Part shown: in pieces, positions 1 through 8,921 of the stretch
Numbering within the stretch: position 1 is the stretch's first letter
Layout of the letters: the number at the start of each line of letters is the position of its first letter
Assembly: GCF_023238625.1 (NCBI RefSeq)
Contig: NZ_CP096670.1
Coordinates: 3,552,501-3,616,500 of the forward strand
Length of the DNA stretch: 64,000 nt
Direction: 5' to 3'
Source: Agarivorans sp. TSD2052
Lineage (GTDB): Bacteria > Pseudomonadota > Gammaproteobacteria > Enterobacterales > Celerinatantimonadaceae
Notes under the pieces: generated by a model
What the model was told of the DNA's origin: nothing
The model's database searches: none
What the model saw: the letters and a program-made list of their open reading frames with translations, nothing else
Program-made: the position numbers and the translations under genes

Positions 1-841
1 CCGCTGTTTGTTCGGTTTCTGTTTGCTCAATATCTTTTTTGTTGTCACTCACCTTGGTAGGTTTTGCTACAACTTCATCGTGGTCTTCTTCATCACCCAC
101 CACATGTTCAATTTTAAGTTCATTTACCGTACGGATAGTATATATAGGTCCCGACACTGCGTAGGCGGCAAATAAGGCAAACAAAATAAGTGCTGGTTTC
201 ACCGCTACAACGATAAACACTAACACCACCAGCAATATTGCAAAGAAGGGAACCTTACCTTTCAGGTCGATACCTTTGAAGCTATGGTATTTAAAGTTAC
301 TAACCATTAGTAGACCACTCATGACGGTAATGAAGCAGGCTAAGTATTCTAAGCTATTACCAGAGAACTCCATGTCTTGGGCAAACCACACCATACCAGC
401 AATCAACGCAGCAGCAGCAGGGCTAGCTAAACCTTGGAAGAACCGTTTATCCGCTATACCAACTTGCGTATTGAAGCGAGCTAAACGCAACGCGGCGCCT
501 ACGGTATAGACAAAAGCGGCTAGCCAACCAATTTTACCTAGGTCATGCAAGGCCCAATTATAAACAACTAACGCTGGTGCAATGCCAAACGATACCATAT
601 CGGCCATTGAATCATATTCTGCGCCAAAGGCACTTTCTGTATTGGTTAAACGTGCAACCCTTCCGTCTACACCATCAAAAATCATTGCGACAAATATGGC
701 AATTGCTGCAGCCTCGAACTGCCCATTCATCGATGCAACTACGGCGTAAAATCCTGAAAAAAGACCGGCGGTAGTGAATAAGTTAGGAAGCAAGAAAATG
801 CCTTTCTGGCGGGCCCCATCACTAATTTTTTGTTCTGTCAT
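1..841 (-). CDS. pssA: CDP-diacylglycerol--serine O-phosphatidyltransferase, 3' end cut by window edge
   Basis: Makes phosphatidylserine from CDP-diacylglycerol and L-serine in the inner membrane, the first step toward phosphatidylethanolamine. The minus frame opens with ATG at 841 (MTEQKISDGARQKG) and stays open to position 1, so about 280 residues are visible and the C-terminus is missing. The CDP-alcohol phosphotransferase signature is present near residues 55-80: DGVDGRVAR followed by G and two spaced Asp (GAEYDSMAD). Several hydrophobic helices follow, then an acidic, polar tail (GDEEDHDE). This is the integral-membrane type of PssA, not the phospholipase-D-like E. coli type. The family is certain; a related CDP-alcohol transferase is unlikely given the serine-type N-terminus LPNLFTTAGLFSGF. 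Confidence 0.88.
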   Translation of the reverse strand, partial: MTEQKISDGARQKGIFLLPNLFTTAGLFSGFYAVVASMNGQFEAAAIAIFVAMIFDGVDGRVARLTNTESAFGAEYDSMADMVSFGIAPALVVYNWALHDLGKIGWLAAFVYTVGAALRLARFNTQVGIADKRFFQGLASPAAAALIAGMVWFAQDMEFSGNSLEYLACFITVMSGLLMVSNFKYHSFKGIDLKGKVPFFAILLVVLVFIVVAVKPALILFALFAAYAVSGPIYTIRTVNELKIEHVVGDEEDHDEVVAKPTKVSDNKKDIEQTETEQTA

Positions 842-1019
842 TAAGTTACTCTGTGAAATTGCCTAAAAAATACAAGGCTAAAAATAGCATATCACCCTAA
901 CTGTTAATAGCGACTGACAGACAAATCGACGCAGATGAACTATATGTTATAGCAACTGAGGCTATCTAGGCAGACAGGTATAAGCCAAAGGCAAACGTCA
1001 TTTTAGTTGGTGGTTAGGC

Positions 1020-1280
1020 ATGAATATAGAACGGTTGACCGAATGCTTACAATTAAGCACTGAACAAATTGAAAAATTCATCCATTTAGAGACTGAGTAC
1101 TCTTTTATGATGGATCAGCTGTTTAGCTTTGACGGCGATAGAAAACACATGTGGAAAGCCATGCGAGACCTGATGAAAGAAAAAGACGGTGAGATAATTA
1201 AGCTACTGAGCAACAGCCAAATAGAAAGTTACCTCTCGTTTAAATCAGCCCAACAACAACAGCGAAAACGGGGCAGTTAG
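1020..1280 (+). CDS. Small hypothetical protein
   Basis: An 86-residue ORF that I do not recognise. It is mostly charged and helical in character (LSTEQIEKFIHLETEY, LMKEKDGEIIKLLSNSQIESY) and ends in a Gln/Lys/Arg-rich tail. There is no signal peptide or membrane segment. The pattern of a short helix, then a Met/Phe-rich stretch, then an I-KLLSxxQ helix vaguely recalls small Spy/CpxP-like helical proteins, but the N-terminal export signal they need is absent, so I assign no function. It lies between the divergent pssA start and the clpB stop. The ribosome-binding site is weak. Coding status is probable, not certain. Confidence 0.45.
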   Translation: MNIERLTECLQLSTEQIEKFIHLETEYSFMMDQLFSFDGDRKHMWKAMRDLMKEKDGEIIKLLSNSQIESYLSFKSAQQQQRKRGS

Positions 1281-1319
1281 CGTTCTTGTCACTCACTGCC
1301 CGTTACACTCTACAGATAC

Positions 1320-3890
1320 TTAGCCAAATGACAATTCACCGTCAACTACATCGATACGAATGGTTTTCCCCGGTTCTAGTTTCCCGGCTAATAAGGCTTG
1401 CGCTAATGGGTTTTCCAACTGTTGTTGAATAGCCCGTTTGAGTGGACGCGCACCATATACTGGGTCAAAGCCAGCTTGACCGAGCTTATCTAGTACTGCT
1501 TCGCTAAATTCCAACTTGTAGCCTTTTTCTTCGAGGCGAGGAACCAAGCGTTGTACTTGAATACTGGCAATTTGGCGAATTTGTTGATTAGCCAAGGGAT
1601 GAAATACTACAGACTCATCGATTCTGTTGATGAACTCAGGTCGGAATTGCTGAGTTAATACTTCCATCAATGCCGTTTTGATTTCTTGGTAAGTCATATC
1701 GCCGTGTCGTTCTTGGATAATGTCGGAACCAAGATTAGAAGTCATAATGATAACGGCGTTTCTAAAATCAACGGTGCGACCTTGGCCATCGGTTAGTCGA
1801 CCATCATCCAATACTTGTAACAAAATATTAAATACGTCGGGGTGCGCTTTTTCGACCTCGTCGAGCAAGATCACTGAGTACGGACGTCGTCTCACCGCCT
1901 CCGTTAAATAGCCGCCTTCTTCGTAACCCACATACCCAGGAGGCGCCCCTACCAAACGCGCGACAGAGTGTTTTTCCATAAACTCGGACATGTCGATGCG
2001 TACCATTGAGTCTTCGGTATTAAACATGAATTCAGCTAAGGCTTTACACAGTTCGGTTTTACCCACTCCCGTTGGTCCTAAGAACAAAAATGAACCAATC
2101 GGTCGATTAGGATCTGATAAACCGGCTCGGCTACGACGAATGGCATTAGATACAGCTTCGACCGCTTCTTCTTGACCAATCACCCGTGAGTGTAATTTGT
2201 CCTCCATACGCAATAGTTTTTCACGCTCACCTTCTAACATCCGGTTGACTGGTATGCCGGTCCAACGTGAAAGCACGTCGGCAATTTCAGCATCAGTGAC
2301 CTTGTTACGTAACAAGGTCATGTCTTGCATTTCTGCTTGCGAGGCAAGGTCTAATTGTCGTTCTAATTCAGGAATTCGCCCATACTGTAGCTCTGACATA
2401 CGATTTAGATCACCGGCTCGACGGGCAATGTCCATATCTAAACGAGCTTGTTCTAAATCGGCTTTAATGTGCTGAGTCCCCGTGAGTGCGGCTTTTTCAG
2501 CTTTCCACACTTCATCAAGCTCTTTAAACTTAAGTTCTTTGTCGGCAAGTTCATCATCGAGTAAGCCTAAACGCTTCAAACTCGCGCTATCAGACTCTTT
2601 TTGTAGTGCCTGACTTTCTAATTTAAGCTGGATTATTTTTCGTTCTAGCTTGTCTAAAGCTTCGGGCTTAGAATCAATTTGTAAGCGAATACTCGACGCG
2701 GCCTCATCAATCAGATCAATCGCTTTATCGGGAAGCTGTCTATCTGAAATATAACGGTGAGACAGGCTGGCTGCGGCTACAATCGCAGGGTCAGTAATTT
2801 CTACCGAATGATGTAACTCATACCGTTCTTTTAGGCCACGTAAAATGGCAATGGTATCTTCGACACTGGGTTCTTCAATCAATACTTTTTGAAAACGCCT
2901 TTCGAGTGCTGCATCTTTCTCTATATATTGGCGATACTCATTCAGGGTCGTCGCTCCCACACAGTGTAATTCTCCCCTTGCTAACGCCGGCTTTAGCATG
3001 TTTCCGGCATCCATTGCACCATCACCTTTACCGGCGCCAACCATGGTATGTAATTCGTCAATGAACAAAATCACCTGGCCTTCTTCTTGAGAAAGCTCAT
3101 TAAGCACCGCTTTAAGTCGTTCTTCAAACTCGCCTCGGTATTTAGCTCCTGCAACCAACGAGCCCATATCAAGAGAAAGCACACGTTTGTTTTTTAAGCC
3201 TTCAGGCACCTCGTGGTTAATAATTCGTTGAGCAAGCCCCTCTGCAATAGCGGTTTTCCCCACACCCGGTTCGCCGATTAATACAGGATTATTTTTGGTT
3301 CGTCTTTGCAACACTTGGATGGTGCGGCGAATTTCATCATCGCGGCCAATCACAGGATCAAGCTTGCCTTGCTCTGCCCGTTCGGTGAGGTCGATAGTAA
3401 ATTTTTCTAAGGCTTGGCGTTGATCTTCGGCATTGGGGTCATCCACTTTTTGACCACCGCGTAACTTCTCAATCGCTTTATTGATATTTTCTTTATTCGC
3501 TCCCAAGCCGCGCATAATATCGCCAAGCTTGCCTTTATCTTCAGTGACCGCCAAAAAGAAAATCTCTGAAGAGATAAACTTGTCTTTCCGCTTTTGGGCT
3601 AACTTATCGCACAAGTTTAGTAACACCACCAATTGGCTTGAAAGCTGCACGTCTCCACCACTACCTTCCACTCTAGGCAATTGTTCTAAAGCTTGAGATA
3701 ACTGTGAGCGTAAGGCGCTGCCTTCAATACCGGCTTCAACTAACAAAGGACGTAAAGAAGCCGCATCTTGGTTTAACATCGCCGACATTAAATGCACAGG
3801 CTCGATGAATTGATGATCTCTACCTAATGCCAAAGACTGAGCGTCAGATATAGCTAATTGAAATTTGCTGGTAAATCGATCTAGGCGCAT
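1320..3890 (-). CDS. clpB: ATP-dependent disaggregase ClpB (Hsp100)
   Basis: Cytosolic AAA+ chaperone that works with DnaK to pull apart aggregated proteins after heat stress. At 856 residues it is the usual full length. Visible parts in order: the Clp N-domain ([20 protein letters not shown]), the first AAA module with Walker [10 protein letters not shown] near residue 206 and the [15 protein letters not shown] loop, a coiled-coil middle domain (about 410-520), and the second AAA module with Walker [10 protein letters not shown] near 607 and the [22 protein letters not shown] pore segment. There is no ClpP-binding tripeptide loop, consistent with a disaggregase. A GGAGGTG ribosome-binding site sits before the ATG, and a sigma-32-like promoter lies upstream (3929-3958). 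It stands downstream of rluD-pgeF, the common gammaproteobacterial order. Confidence 0.98.
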   Translation of the reverse strand: MRLDRFTSKFQLAISDAQSLALGRDHQFIEPVHLMSAMLNQDAASLRPLLVEAGIEGSALRSQLSQALEQLPRVEGSGGDVQLSSQLVVLLNLCDKLAQKRKDKFISSEIFFLAVTEDKGKLGDIMRGLGANKENINKAIEKLRGGQKVDDPNAEDQRQALEKFTIDLTERAEQGKLDPVIGRDDEIRRTIQVLQRRTKNNPVLIGEPGVGKTAIAEGLAQRIINHEVPEGLKNKRVLSLDMGSLVAGAKYRGEFEERLKAVLNELSQEEGQVILFIDELHTMVGAGKGDGAMDAGNMLKPALARGELHCVGATTLNEYRQYIEKDAALERRFQKVLIEEPSVEDTIAILRGLKERYELHHSVEITDPAIVAAASLSHRYISDRQLPDKAIDLIDEAASSIRLQIDSKPEALDKLERKIIQLKLESQALQKESDSASLKRLGLLDDELADKELKFKELDEVWKAEKAALTGTQHIKADLEQARLDMDIARRAGDLNRMSELQYGRIPELERQLDLASQAEMQDMTLLRNKVTDAEIADVLSRWTGIPVNRMLEGEREKLLRMEDKLHSRVIGQEEAVEAVSNAIRRSRAGLSDPNRPIGSFLFLGPTGVGKTELCKALAEFMFNTEDSMVRIDMSEFMEKHSVARLVGAPPGYVGYEEGGYLTEAVRRRPYSVILLDEVEKAHPDVFNILLQVLDDGRLTDGQGRTVDFRNAVIIMTSNLGSDIIQERHGDMTYQEIKTALMEVLTQQFRPEFINRIDESVVFHPLANQQIRQIASIQVQRLVPRLEEKGYKLEFSEAVLDKLGQAGFDPVYGARPLKRAIQQQLENPLAQALLAGKLEPGKTIRIDVVDGELSFG

Positions 3891-3928
3891 ACAACACCTC
3901 CACTAAAGTTAAGTACGCTATTACCTAT

Positions 3929-3958
3929 TATGTTGGTGTAACAAGACGAGTTTTCAAG
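3929..3958 (-). promoter_or_regulatory. Sigma-32 (heat-shock) type promoter of clpB
   Basis: On the minus strand CTTGAAA (3958-3952) exactly matches the sigma-32 -35 consensus. After 15 bases comes CCAACATA (3936-3929), a fair match to the CCCCATNT -10. The element lies about 40-65 bases before the clpB start codon, as expected for this heat-shock gene. No transcript data; read by eye. Confidence 0.6.
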
Positions 3959-4013
3959 ATTTAGAGCGTTTAATATTTAAGCTAAATAGCAACTTTGTGA
4001 CGCTAACGAGTAA

Positions 4014-4742
4014 TTAACGTAGCCAAATAGCTGCTGCCATTCTGCCTGTAGTGGCTTCGCGTCGGTAAGAGTAGAATTGCTGCGGGGATGTAAATGTACA
4101 TTGGCGATCAGAGTAAATTTCTGTCAGCCCTACGCGCTTGAAACGAAGCTCGGCAAGGGCAAAAATATCGGCTAAATACTTATTAGGATGAAAGCTAGGT
4201 TTAAATGCTAGCTGCGCCTGAGGGTCATGCTTCTCAAACTCTCTTTTCACCTCTTGACCCACTTCAAAAGCACTAGGGCCTATCGCAGGCCCCATCCACG
4301 CCATCAACGTTGCCGGATCTCTATTCATCTTAGCCACCGCATTTTCTACCACCCCGTTGGCCAAGCCTCGCCAACCTGCGTGAACAGCACTGACAACCGT
4401 TCCTTGCTGATCACACAATAAAATAGGCAAACAGTCTGCGGTCATCACCACACATGAAGCGCCAGGGCGGCTGGTATAACTGCCATCAGCTTCAATCTGC
4501 TGACCAGCGCAACGAGTTGCATCCACCACTTTGGTGCTATGCACTTGTTTTAGCCAGCATACTTTAGTGGGCATGTGTTGCTGAAAGGCAAGGCGATTGG
4601 CTTGAACCGCCAGCTCACAGTCACCCACATGATCGCCCAAATTATAGGAATCAAAGGGCGGTAAACTTACCCCACCTAATCTATCACTGTATATAGCAGT
4701 AACATTATCAGGGCAAGGCCAGTTAACCGAATGGATAGCCAC
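4014..4742 (-). CDS. pgeF: Peptidoglycan editing factor PgeF (YfiH/DUF152, multicopper-like)
   Basis: Member of the YfiH family, 242 residues, close to the E. coli length. The family has been tied to removing L-Ser from mis-made peptidoglycan precursors and to purine-nucleoside phosphorolysis. The metal-site residues are visible: the HST motif in QVHSTKVVDA near residue 68, the MTADCLPILL segment near 99 with the conserved Cys, and VHAGWRGL near 121. It starts three bases after the rluD stop, so the two are co-transcribed and probably translationally coupled. clpB follows with its own promoter. The family is certain; the exact substrate here is not shown by the sequence. Confidence 0.93.
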   Translation of the reverse strand: MAIHSVNWPCPDNVTAIYSDRLGGVSLPPFDSYNLGDHVGDCELAVQANRLAFQQHMPTKVCWLKQVHSTKVVDATRCAGQQIEADGSYTSRPGASCVVMTADCLPILLCDQQGTVVSAVHAGWRGLANGVVENAVAKMNRDPATLMAWMGPAIGPSAFEVGQEVKREFEKHDPQAQLAFKPSFHPNKYLADIFALAELRFKRVGLTEIYSDRQCTFTSPQQFYSYRREATTGRMAAAIWLR

Positions 4743-4745
4743 AAC

Positions 4746-5714
4746 TTAGCCTAAATCAGGATTAAGTTTATGGTCGTCACGCAATGCCTGAGCAACGTCT
4801 AACATATCTTGAGGAACAGGAGCGTGCCACTCCATCATCTCGCCAGTAATTGGATGTTCCAATTTTAACATCACAGCGTGTAGTGCTTGACGCCTAAACC
4901 CACGCATTATTTCAATCAACTCAGGGCTTGAACCTTTAGGTAAACGCAAGCGCCCGTAGGTTTGGTCACCTAATAATGAATGGCCAAGGTGCGCCATGTG
5001 CACCCGAATTTGGTGTGTTCGACCCGTTTCTAAGCGAAGGCGGATACGCGTATGTTGGCGGAACTTCTCTGCGACTCGATAGTGAGTGACTGCAGGCTTG
5101 CCATTTTCAACTACGGCCATATGGGTTCGTTTGGTGGGGTGGCGGCCGATTGGCTCATCAACTAACCCTCCCGCTGTCATGGTCCCAGTTACAATGGCTT
5201 CATATTCACGTGTTACTCGACGCTCTTGCAGAGCCTCGACCAAATGAGTTTGAGCAGGTACTGTTTTAGCGACAACCATTAAACCCGAGGTATCTTTATC
5301 AAGCCGATGCACAATCCCGGCACGAGCAACTTCAGCAATACTTGGGTAACGATGCAATAGAGCATTTAGGATGGTACCACTGTTGTTGCCTGCACCTGGG
5401 TGCACCACCATATTGATCGGCTTATTGATGACTAGAATATCATCGTCTTCGTAAACCACGTCTAGCTCAATGTTTTCTGCTTGCGCTTCAACCACATCTT
5501 CTAACACGGTGCTTAATACAACATCTTCACCGCCCACGACCTTTTCCCTAGGCTTAACCTTAAGTTCGCCATCCAAACGAACACACTCACCCAATATCCA
5601 TTCTTTTATCCGAGAACGAGAGTAATCGGGAAATAACGTTGCTAGAGCTTGGTCTAAGCGTGCGCCTGCAAGCTCTTCATCGACGATTGCATGCAACTCT
5701 AATTGTTGACTCAT
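4746..5714 (-). CDS. rluD: 23S rRNA pseudouridine(1911/1915/1917) synthase RluD
   Basis: Converts three uridines in helix 69 of 23S rRNA to pseudouridine. An N-terminal S4 RNA-binding domain (LDQALATLFPDYSRSRIKEWI) is followed by the RluA-type catalytic domain with HRLDKDTSGLMVVAKT, whose Asp is the catalytic residue. I place the start at the ATG at 5714 (MSQQLELHAIV), preceded by GAGG. A TTG ten codons upstream would add an atypical extension. It is divergent from bamD, as in E. coli, and heads the rluD-pgeF pair. About 322 residues, the usual size. Confidence 0.96.
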   Translation of the reverse strand: MSQQLELHAIVDEELAGARLDQALATLFPDYSRSRIKEWILGECVRLDGELKVKPREKVVGGEDVVLSTVLEDVVEAQAENIELDVVYEDDDILVINKPINMVVHPGAGNNSGTILNALLHRYPSIAEVARAGIVHRLDKDTSGLMVVAKTVPAQTHLVEALQERRVTREYEAIVTGTMTAGGLVDEPIGRHPTKRTHMAVVENGKPAVTHYRVAEKFRQHTRIRLRLETGRTHQIRVHMAHLGHSLLGDQTYGRLRLPKGSSPELIEIMRGFRRQALHAVMLKLEHPITGEMMEWHAPVPQDMLDVAQALRDDHKLNPDLG

Positions 5715-5988
5715 CTTAGGTATTACCTCTAACGGGAAGGCCAAAACCGGCTATTGTAATCATTCTCAGCCTAAAGCATAGAAGAAAATTGTTTGTTCGA
5801 TCAGACTCCCACTATATATATCACTCGATGATTGACGGTTTAGGTAGCATAGAGGATACTGTTTGCCCATTATTTAATGGTGATTGGTTTAACGCTTAAA
5901 CAGTCGAGTCGGCAGGGATTTTATTCTAAATCCAACCTAGCGTTGCTTTGTTACCGTCACATTTATAACCAAGATGATTTGTAATCAA

Positions 5989-6726
5989 ATGAAGCGCGTA
6001 TATAAACAAACAATTTCTGTAGTATTGCTTGGCCTAATGCTAAGTGCTTGTTCTTCTTCCAAAGAAAAGCCTAAAATCCCTGATAAACCTGCATCAGAGC
6101 TCTATGCTGAAGCGCAAACAGCCATCAACAATGGCGCCTTTGGCGATGCTGTAGACAACTTAGAAGCTTTAGATACCCGCTACCCTTTTGGGCCATATTC
6201 TAGTCAAGTTCAATTAGACTTACTCTACGTTTATTACAAACGGAGTGATACAGCCATGGCATTAGCCAGTGCTGATCGTTTCATTCGTAATAATCCAACC
6301 CATGATAATCTTGACTATGTTTATTACATGCGAGGTTTAACTAACATGGCTGCTGACTATAACTTGTTCCAGAGTGTGGTTGGCATTGATCGCTATGATC
6401 GCGACCCAAGTTTTTCTAGCCAAGCCTTTCGTGATTTTGGTCGCTTGATCAATCGATACCCTAATAGCGATTATGCAGCCGATGCCAAACAGCGAATGGT
6501 TTATTTAAAAGATAACATCGCTCGACACGAGATAGCGGTGGCACGTTACTACATAAAACGTGAAGCCTATATTGGAGCGATTAACCGTGCGCGTTACATT
6601 ATCGAAAACTTCCCAGATACACCATCGGCGAGAGAAGCCTTGGATGTAATGGCGCAAGGCTATAAAGCCCTTGGAGTAGACGATATGGCCGCTCAAGCAG
6701 AACAGATTTCTGCTGCTAATTTGTAA
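5989..6726 (+). CDS. bamD: Outer membrane assembly lipoprotein BamD
   Basis: Essential lipoprotein of the BAM complex that inserts beta-barrel proteins into the outer membrane. A lipoprotein signal peptide ends in the lipobox LSAC (MKRVYKQTISVVLLGLMLSAC). Tetratricopeptide-like helical repeats follow (LYAEAQTAINNGAFGDAVDNL; YPFGPYSSQVQLDLLYVYYK). I prefer the ATG at 5989, since it gives a standard basic signal peptide; an in-frame ATG at 5974 would add five residues. Length about 245, equal to the E. coli protein. It is divergent from rluD and ends in a strong hairpin terminator shared with the convergent glnB. Confidence 0.95.
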   Translation: MKRVYKQTISVVLLGLMLSACSSSKEKPKIPDKPASELYAEAQTAINNGAFGDAVDNLEALDTRYPFGPYSSQVQLDLLYVYYKRSDTAMALASADRFIRNNPTHDNLDYVYYMRGLTNMAADYNLFQSVVGIDRYDRDPSFSSQAFRDFGRLINRYPNSDYAADAKQRMVYLKDNIARHEIAVARYYIKREAYIGAINRARYIIENFPDTPSAREALDVMAQGYKALGVDDMAAQAEQISAANL

Positions 6727-6738
6727 AATTATTCCAAT

Positions 6739-6773
6739 AAAAAAGGCGAGCTTAGTTAGCTCGCCTTTTTTAT
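6739..6773. terminator. Bidirectional rho-independent terminator (bamD / glnB)
   Basis: The 8-bp stem GGCGAGCT / AGCTCGCC (6745-6752 and 6758-6765) has a 5-base loop. It is flanked by an A-run on the left and a T-run on the right, so it can end transcription from bamD (+) and from glnB (-). Confidence 0.9.
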
Positions 6774-6785
6774 AGATACATCAAA

Positions 6786-7637
<852 letters not shown>

Positions 7638-8156
7638 ATGAAACAAGCGGGATTTACACTTCTAGAGCTACTCATCACCGTGGCTATTGCGGTTATATTG
7701 TTAGGTATTGGTTTACCTAATCTGTCTAACCTATTTCAATTTATGGCCGCAGACGCGTCGACCAATAGAATAATGCGTGAAGTCCGTTTCGCTCGAAGCC
7801 AAGCCATCAACCTTAATCAAAGAGTTGTCATTTGTGCACTTCAATCTAATGCTAGCGACTGCGGGGGAGGGGTAAACTCGGGTTTAACCGTGTTTGGCGA
7901 TGACAATAATAATGGCAAACTAGATACTAGCGAAAAAGTATTGTTAGCGGCAGAACCTTTTAGCAAAGCGGGAAAGGTAGATTTCAGCGGTAATATAAAT
8001 TCACTGACCTTTGGCAGTGATGGTCTCATATCAGGAAACTCGGGGAGTATATATTTTTGCTCCAATGACAACAGTTATATAGATGGAGTCAAAATTTCAT
8101 TGGCTGGCAATATTCGCTTTGTCACCGACAGTGAAAAAGCGAGCTGCCCTATCTAG
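7638..8156 (+). CDS. fimT: Type IV pilus minor pseudopilin, GspH/FimT family
   Basis: Minor pilin-like protein of the type IV pilus machinery. The short leader MKQAG is followed by the prepilin peptidase site G|FTLLELL with Glu at +5 and a hydrophobic helix, then the GspH-type body (FARSQAINLNQRVVICAL; GNIRFVTDSEKASCPI). Cysteines lie at CAL, DCGGG, YFCSN and SCP, probably forming disulfides. I choose the ATG at 7638 because it gives a normal five-residue leader; a TTG at 7626 directly abuts the AGGGA sequence and would extend it. About 172 residues. It faces the pilVWXY1E operon tail to tail, which is a common arrangement. Confidence 0.88.
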   Translation: MKQAGFTLLELLITVAIAVILLGIGLPNLSNLFQFMAADASTNRIMREVRFARSQAINLNQRVVICALQSNASDCGGGVNSGLTVFGDDNNNGKLDTSEKVLLAAEPFSKAGKVDFSGNINSLTFGSDGLISGNSGSIYFCSNDNSYIDGVKISLAGNIRFVTDSEKASCPI

Positions 8157-8179
8157 TCCGCTCTAGCCCTATAGTTATC

Positions 8180-8485
8180 CTAATGTACTAATTCAGAAAA
8201 CTGAGTATTAGCTTCTTCAGTATTGAAAAGCTGATCCAAATACACGCATTCAAACTGATTGATTGTACCTAACTTTTGCAGCGTTTTCGGGTGATTAAGG
8301 TAACGACTTTCCAGTTCAGCTGTAGCAACTTCAAGGTAGTCACTGTCACTCACATTAAGCGGTTTTGGGCTGGCAATAATCACCTGACTTTGACCGCTAT
8401 CACCGGCCATATAACACTTAACAGTTTGACTAAACCCTAAAGAACAAGGTAAAGCCAAGATCAAAAATAATATGCTTTTTTTCAT
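8180..8485 (-). CDS. Small exported TapY2-like type IV pilus-associated protein
   Basis: 101-residue protein with a signal peptide (MKKSILFLILALPCSLGFSQ) and two lone mature cysteines in KCYM and FECVYL that could form one disulfide. It begins four bases after the pilE stop and is the last gene of the pilVWXY1E operon. Small Cys-paired proteins annotated TapY2 occupy this position in Aeromonas and Shewanella, and the KCY...ECVxL pattern fits what I recall of them. Its role in pilus biology is not established from the sequence. The TapY2 name is a moderate-confidence match by position and pattern. Confidence 0.6.
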   Translation of the reverse strand: MKKSILFLILALPCSLGFSQTVKCYMAGDSGQSQVIIASPKPLNVSDSDYLEVATAELESRYLNHPKTLQKLGTINQFECVYLDQLFNTEEANTQFSELVH

Positions 8486-8489
8486 AATT

Positions 8490-8921
8490 TCACCAACAAT
8501 CAGTGCTTGAGGTACCCGTAGAGCTCACGGCGCTTTTTGCCCCTTCTTCATTAATTGAAAAACTTTTGCAATCTGTATCACTACTTAATTGTGAGCCTAT
8601 TGCCGTAGCCTTGGCGCTAAAAGTGCCAGCGGCAGCAGAGGCCGTTAAGGTCACCGAGTAATAAGCACTTTCGGTGTTATAACTCGACGCACCAGCCCCC
8701 GCTAGACCTAAGTCGGCTAAACTTGCGCTATATTCTGCGTTGTCTGCATAATATTGCTCTTGTAAAACCGCGAGAGTGCTCAACTCTTTCTTTGCCTCTG
8801 CTCGACGAGATTCAACCACAAATGAGGTGTAGGCTGGGTACCCTACCGCCGCTAAAATAGCGACAATAGCTACCGCTATCATTAATTCAATAAGGGTGAC
8901 TCCACGTGAATAATGGCGCAT
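8490..8921 (-). CDS. pilE: Type IV pilin PilE-like
   Basis: 143-residue pilin. The leader MRHYSRG is followed by VTLIELMIAVAIVAILAAVG, so the processing site is G|V rather than the usual G|F, with the conserved Glu at +5. The mature domain has YPAYTSFVVESRRAEAKKEL, typical of PilE minor pilins at pilY1 loci, and a C-terminal cysteine pair (TDCKSF and TDCW) that closes the D-region loop. The start codon lies immediately after the pilY1 stop, so the two are coupled. It could be a minor pilin primed by PilY1 rather than the main fibre subunit; its position in the minor-pilin operon favours that. Confidence 0.88.
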   Translation of the reverse strand: MRHYSRGVTLIELMIAVAIVAILAAVGYPAYTSFVVESRRAEAKKELSTLAVLQEQYYADNAEYSASLADLGLAGAGASSYNTESAYYSVTLTASAAAGTFSAKATAIGSQLSSDTDCKSFSINEEGAKSAVSSTGTSSTDCW

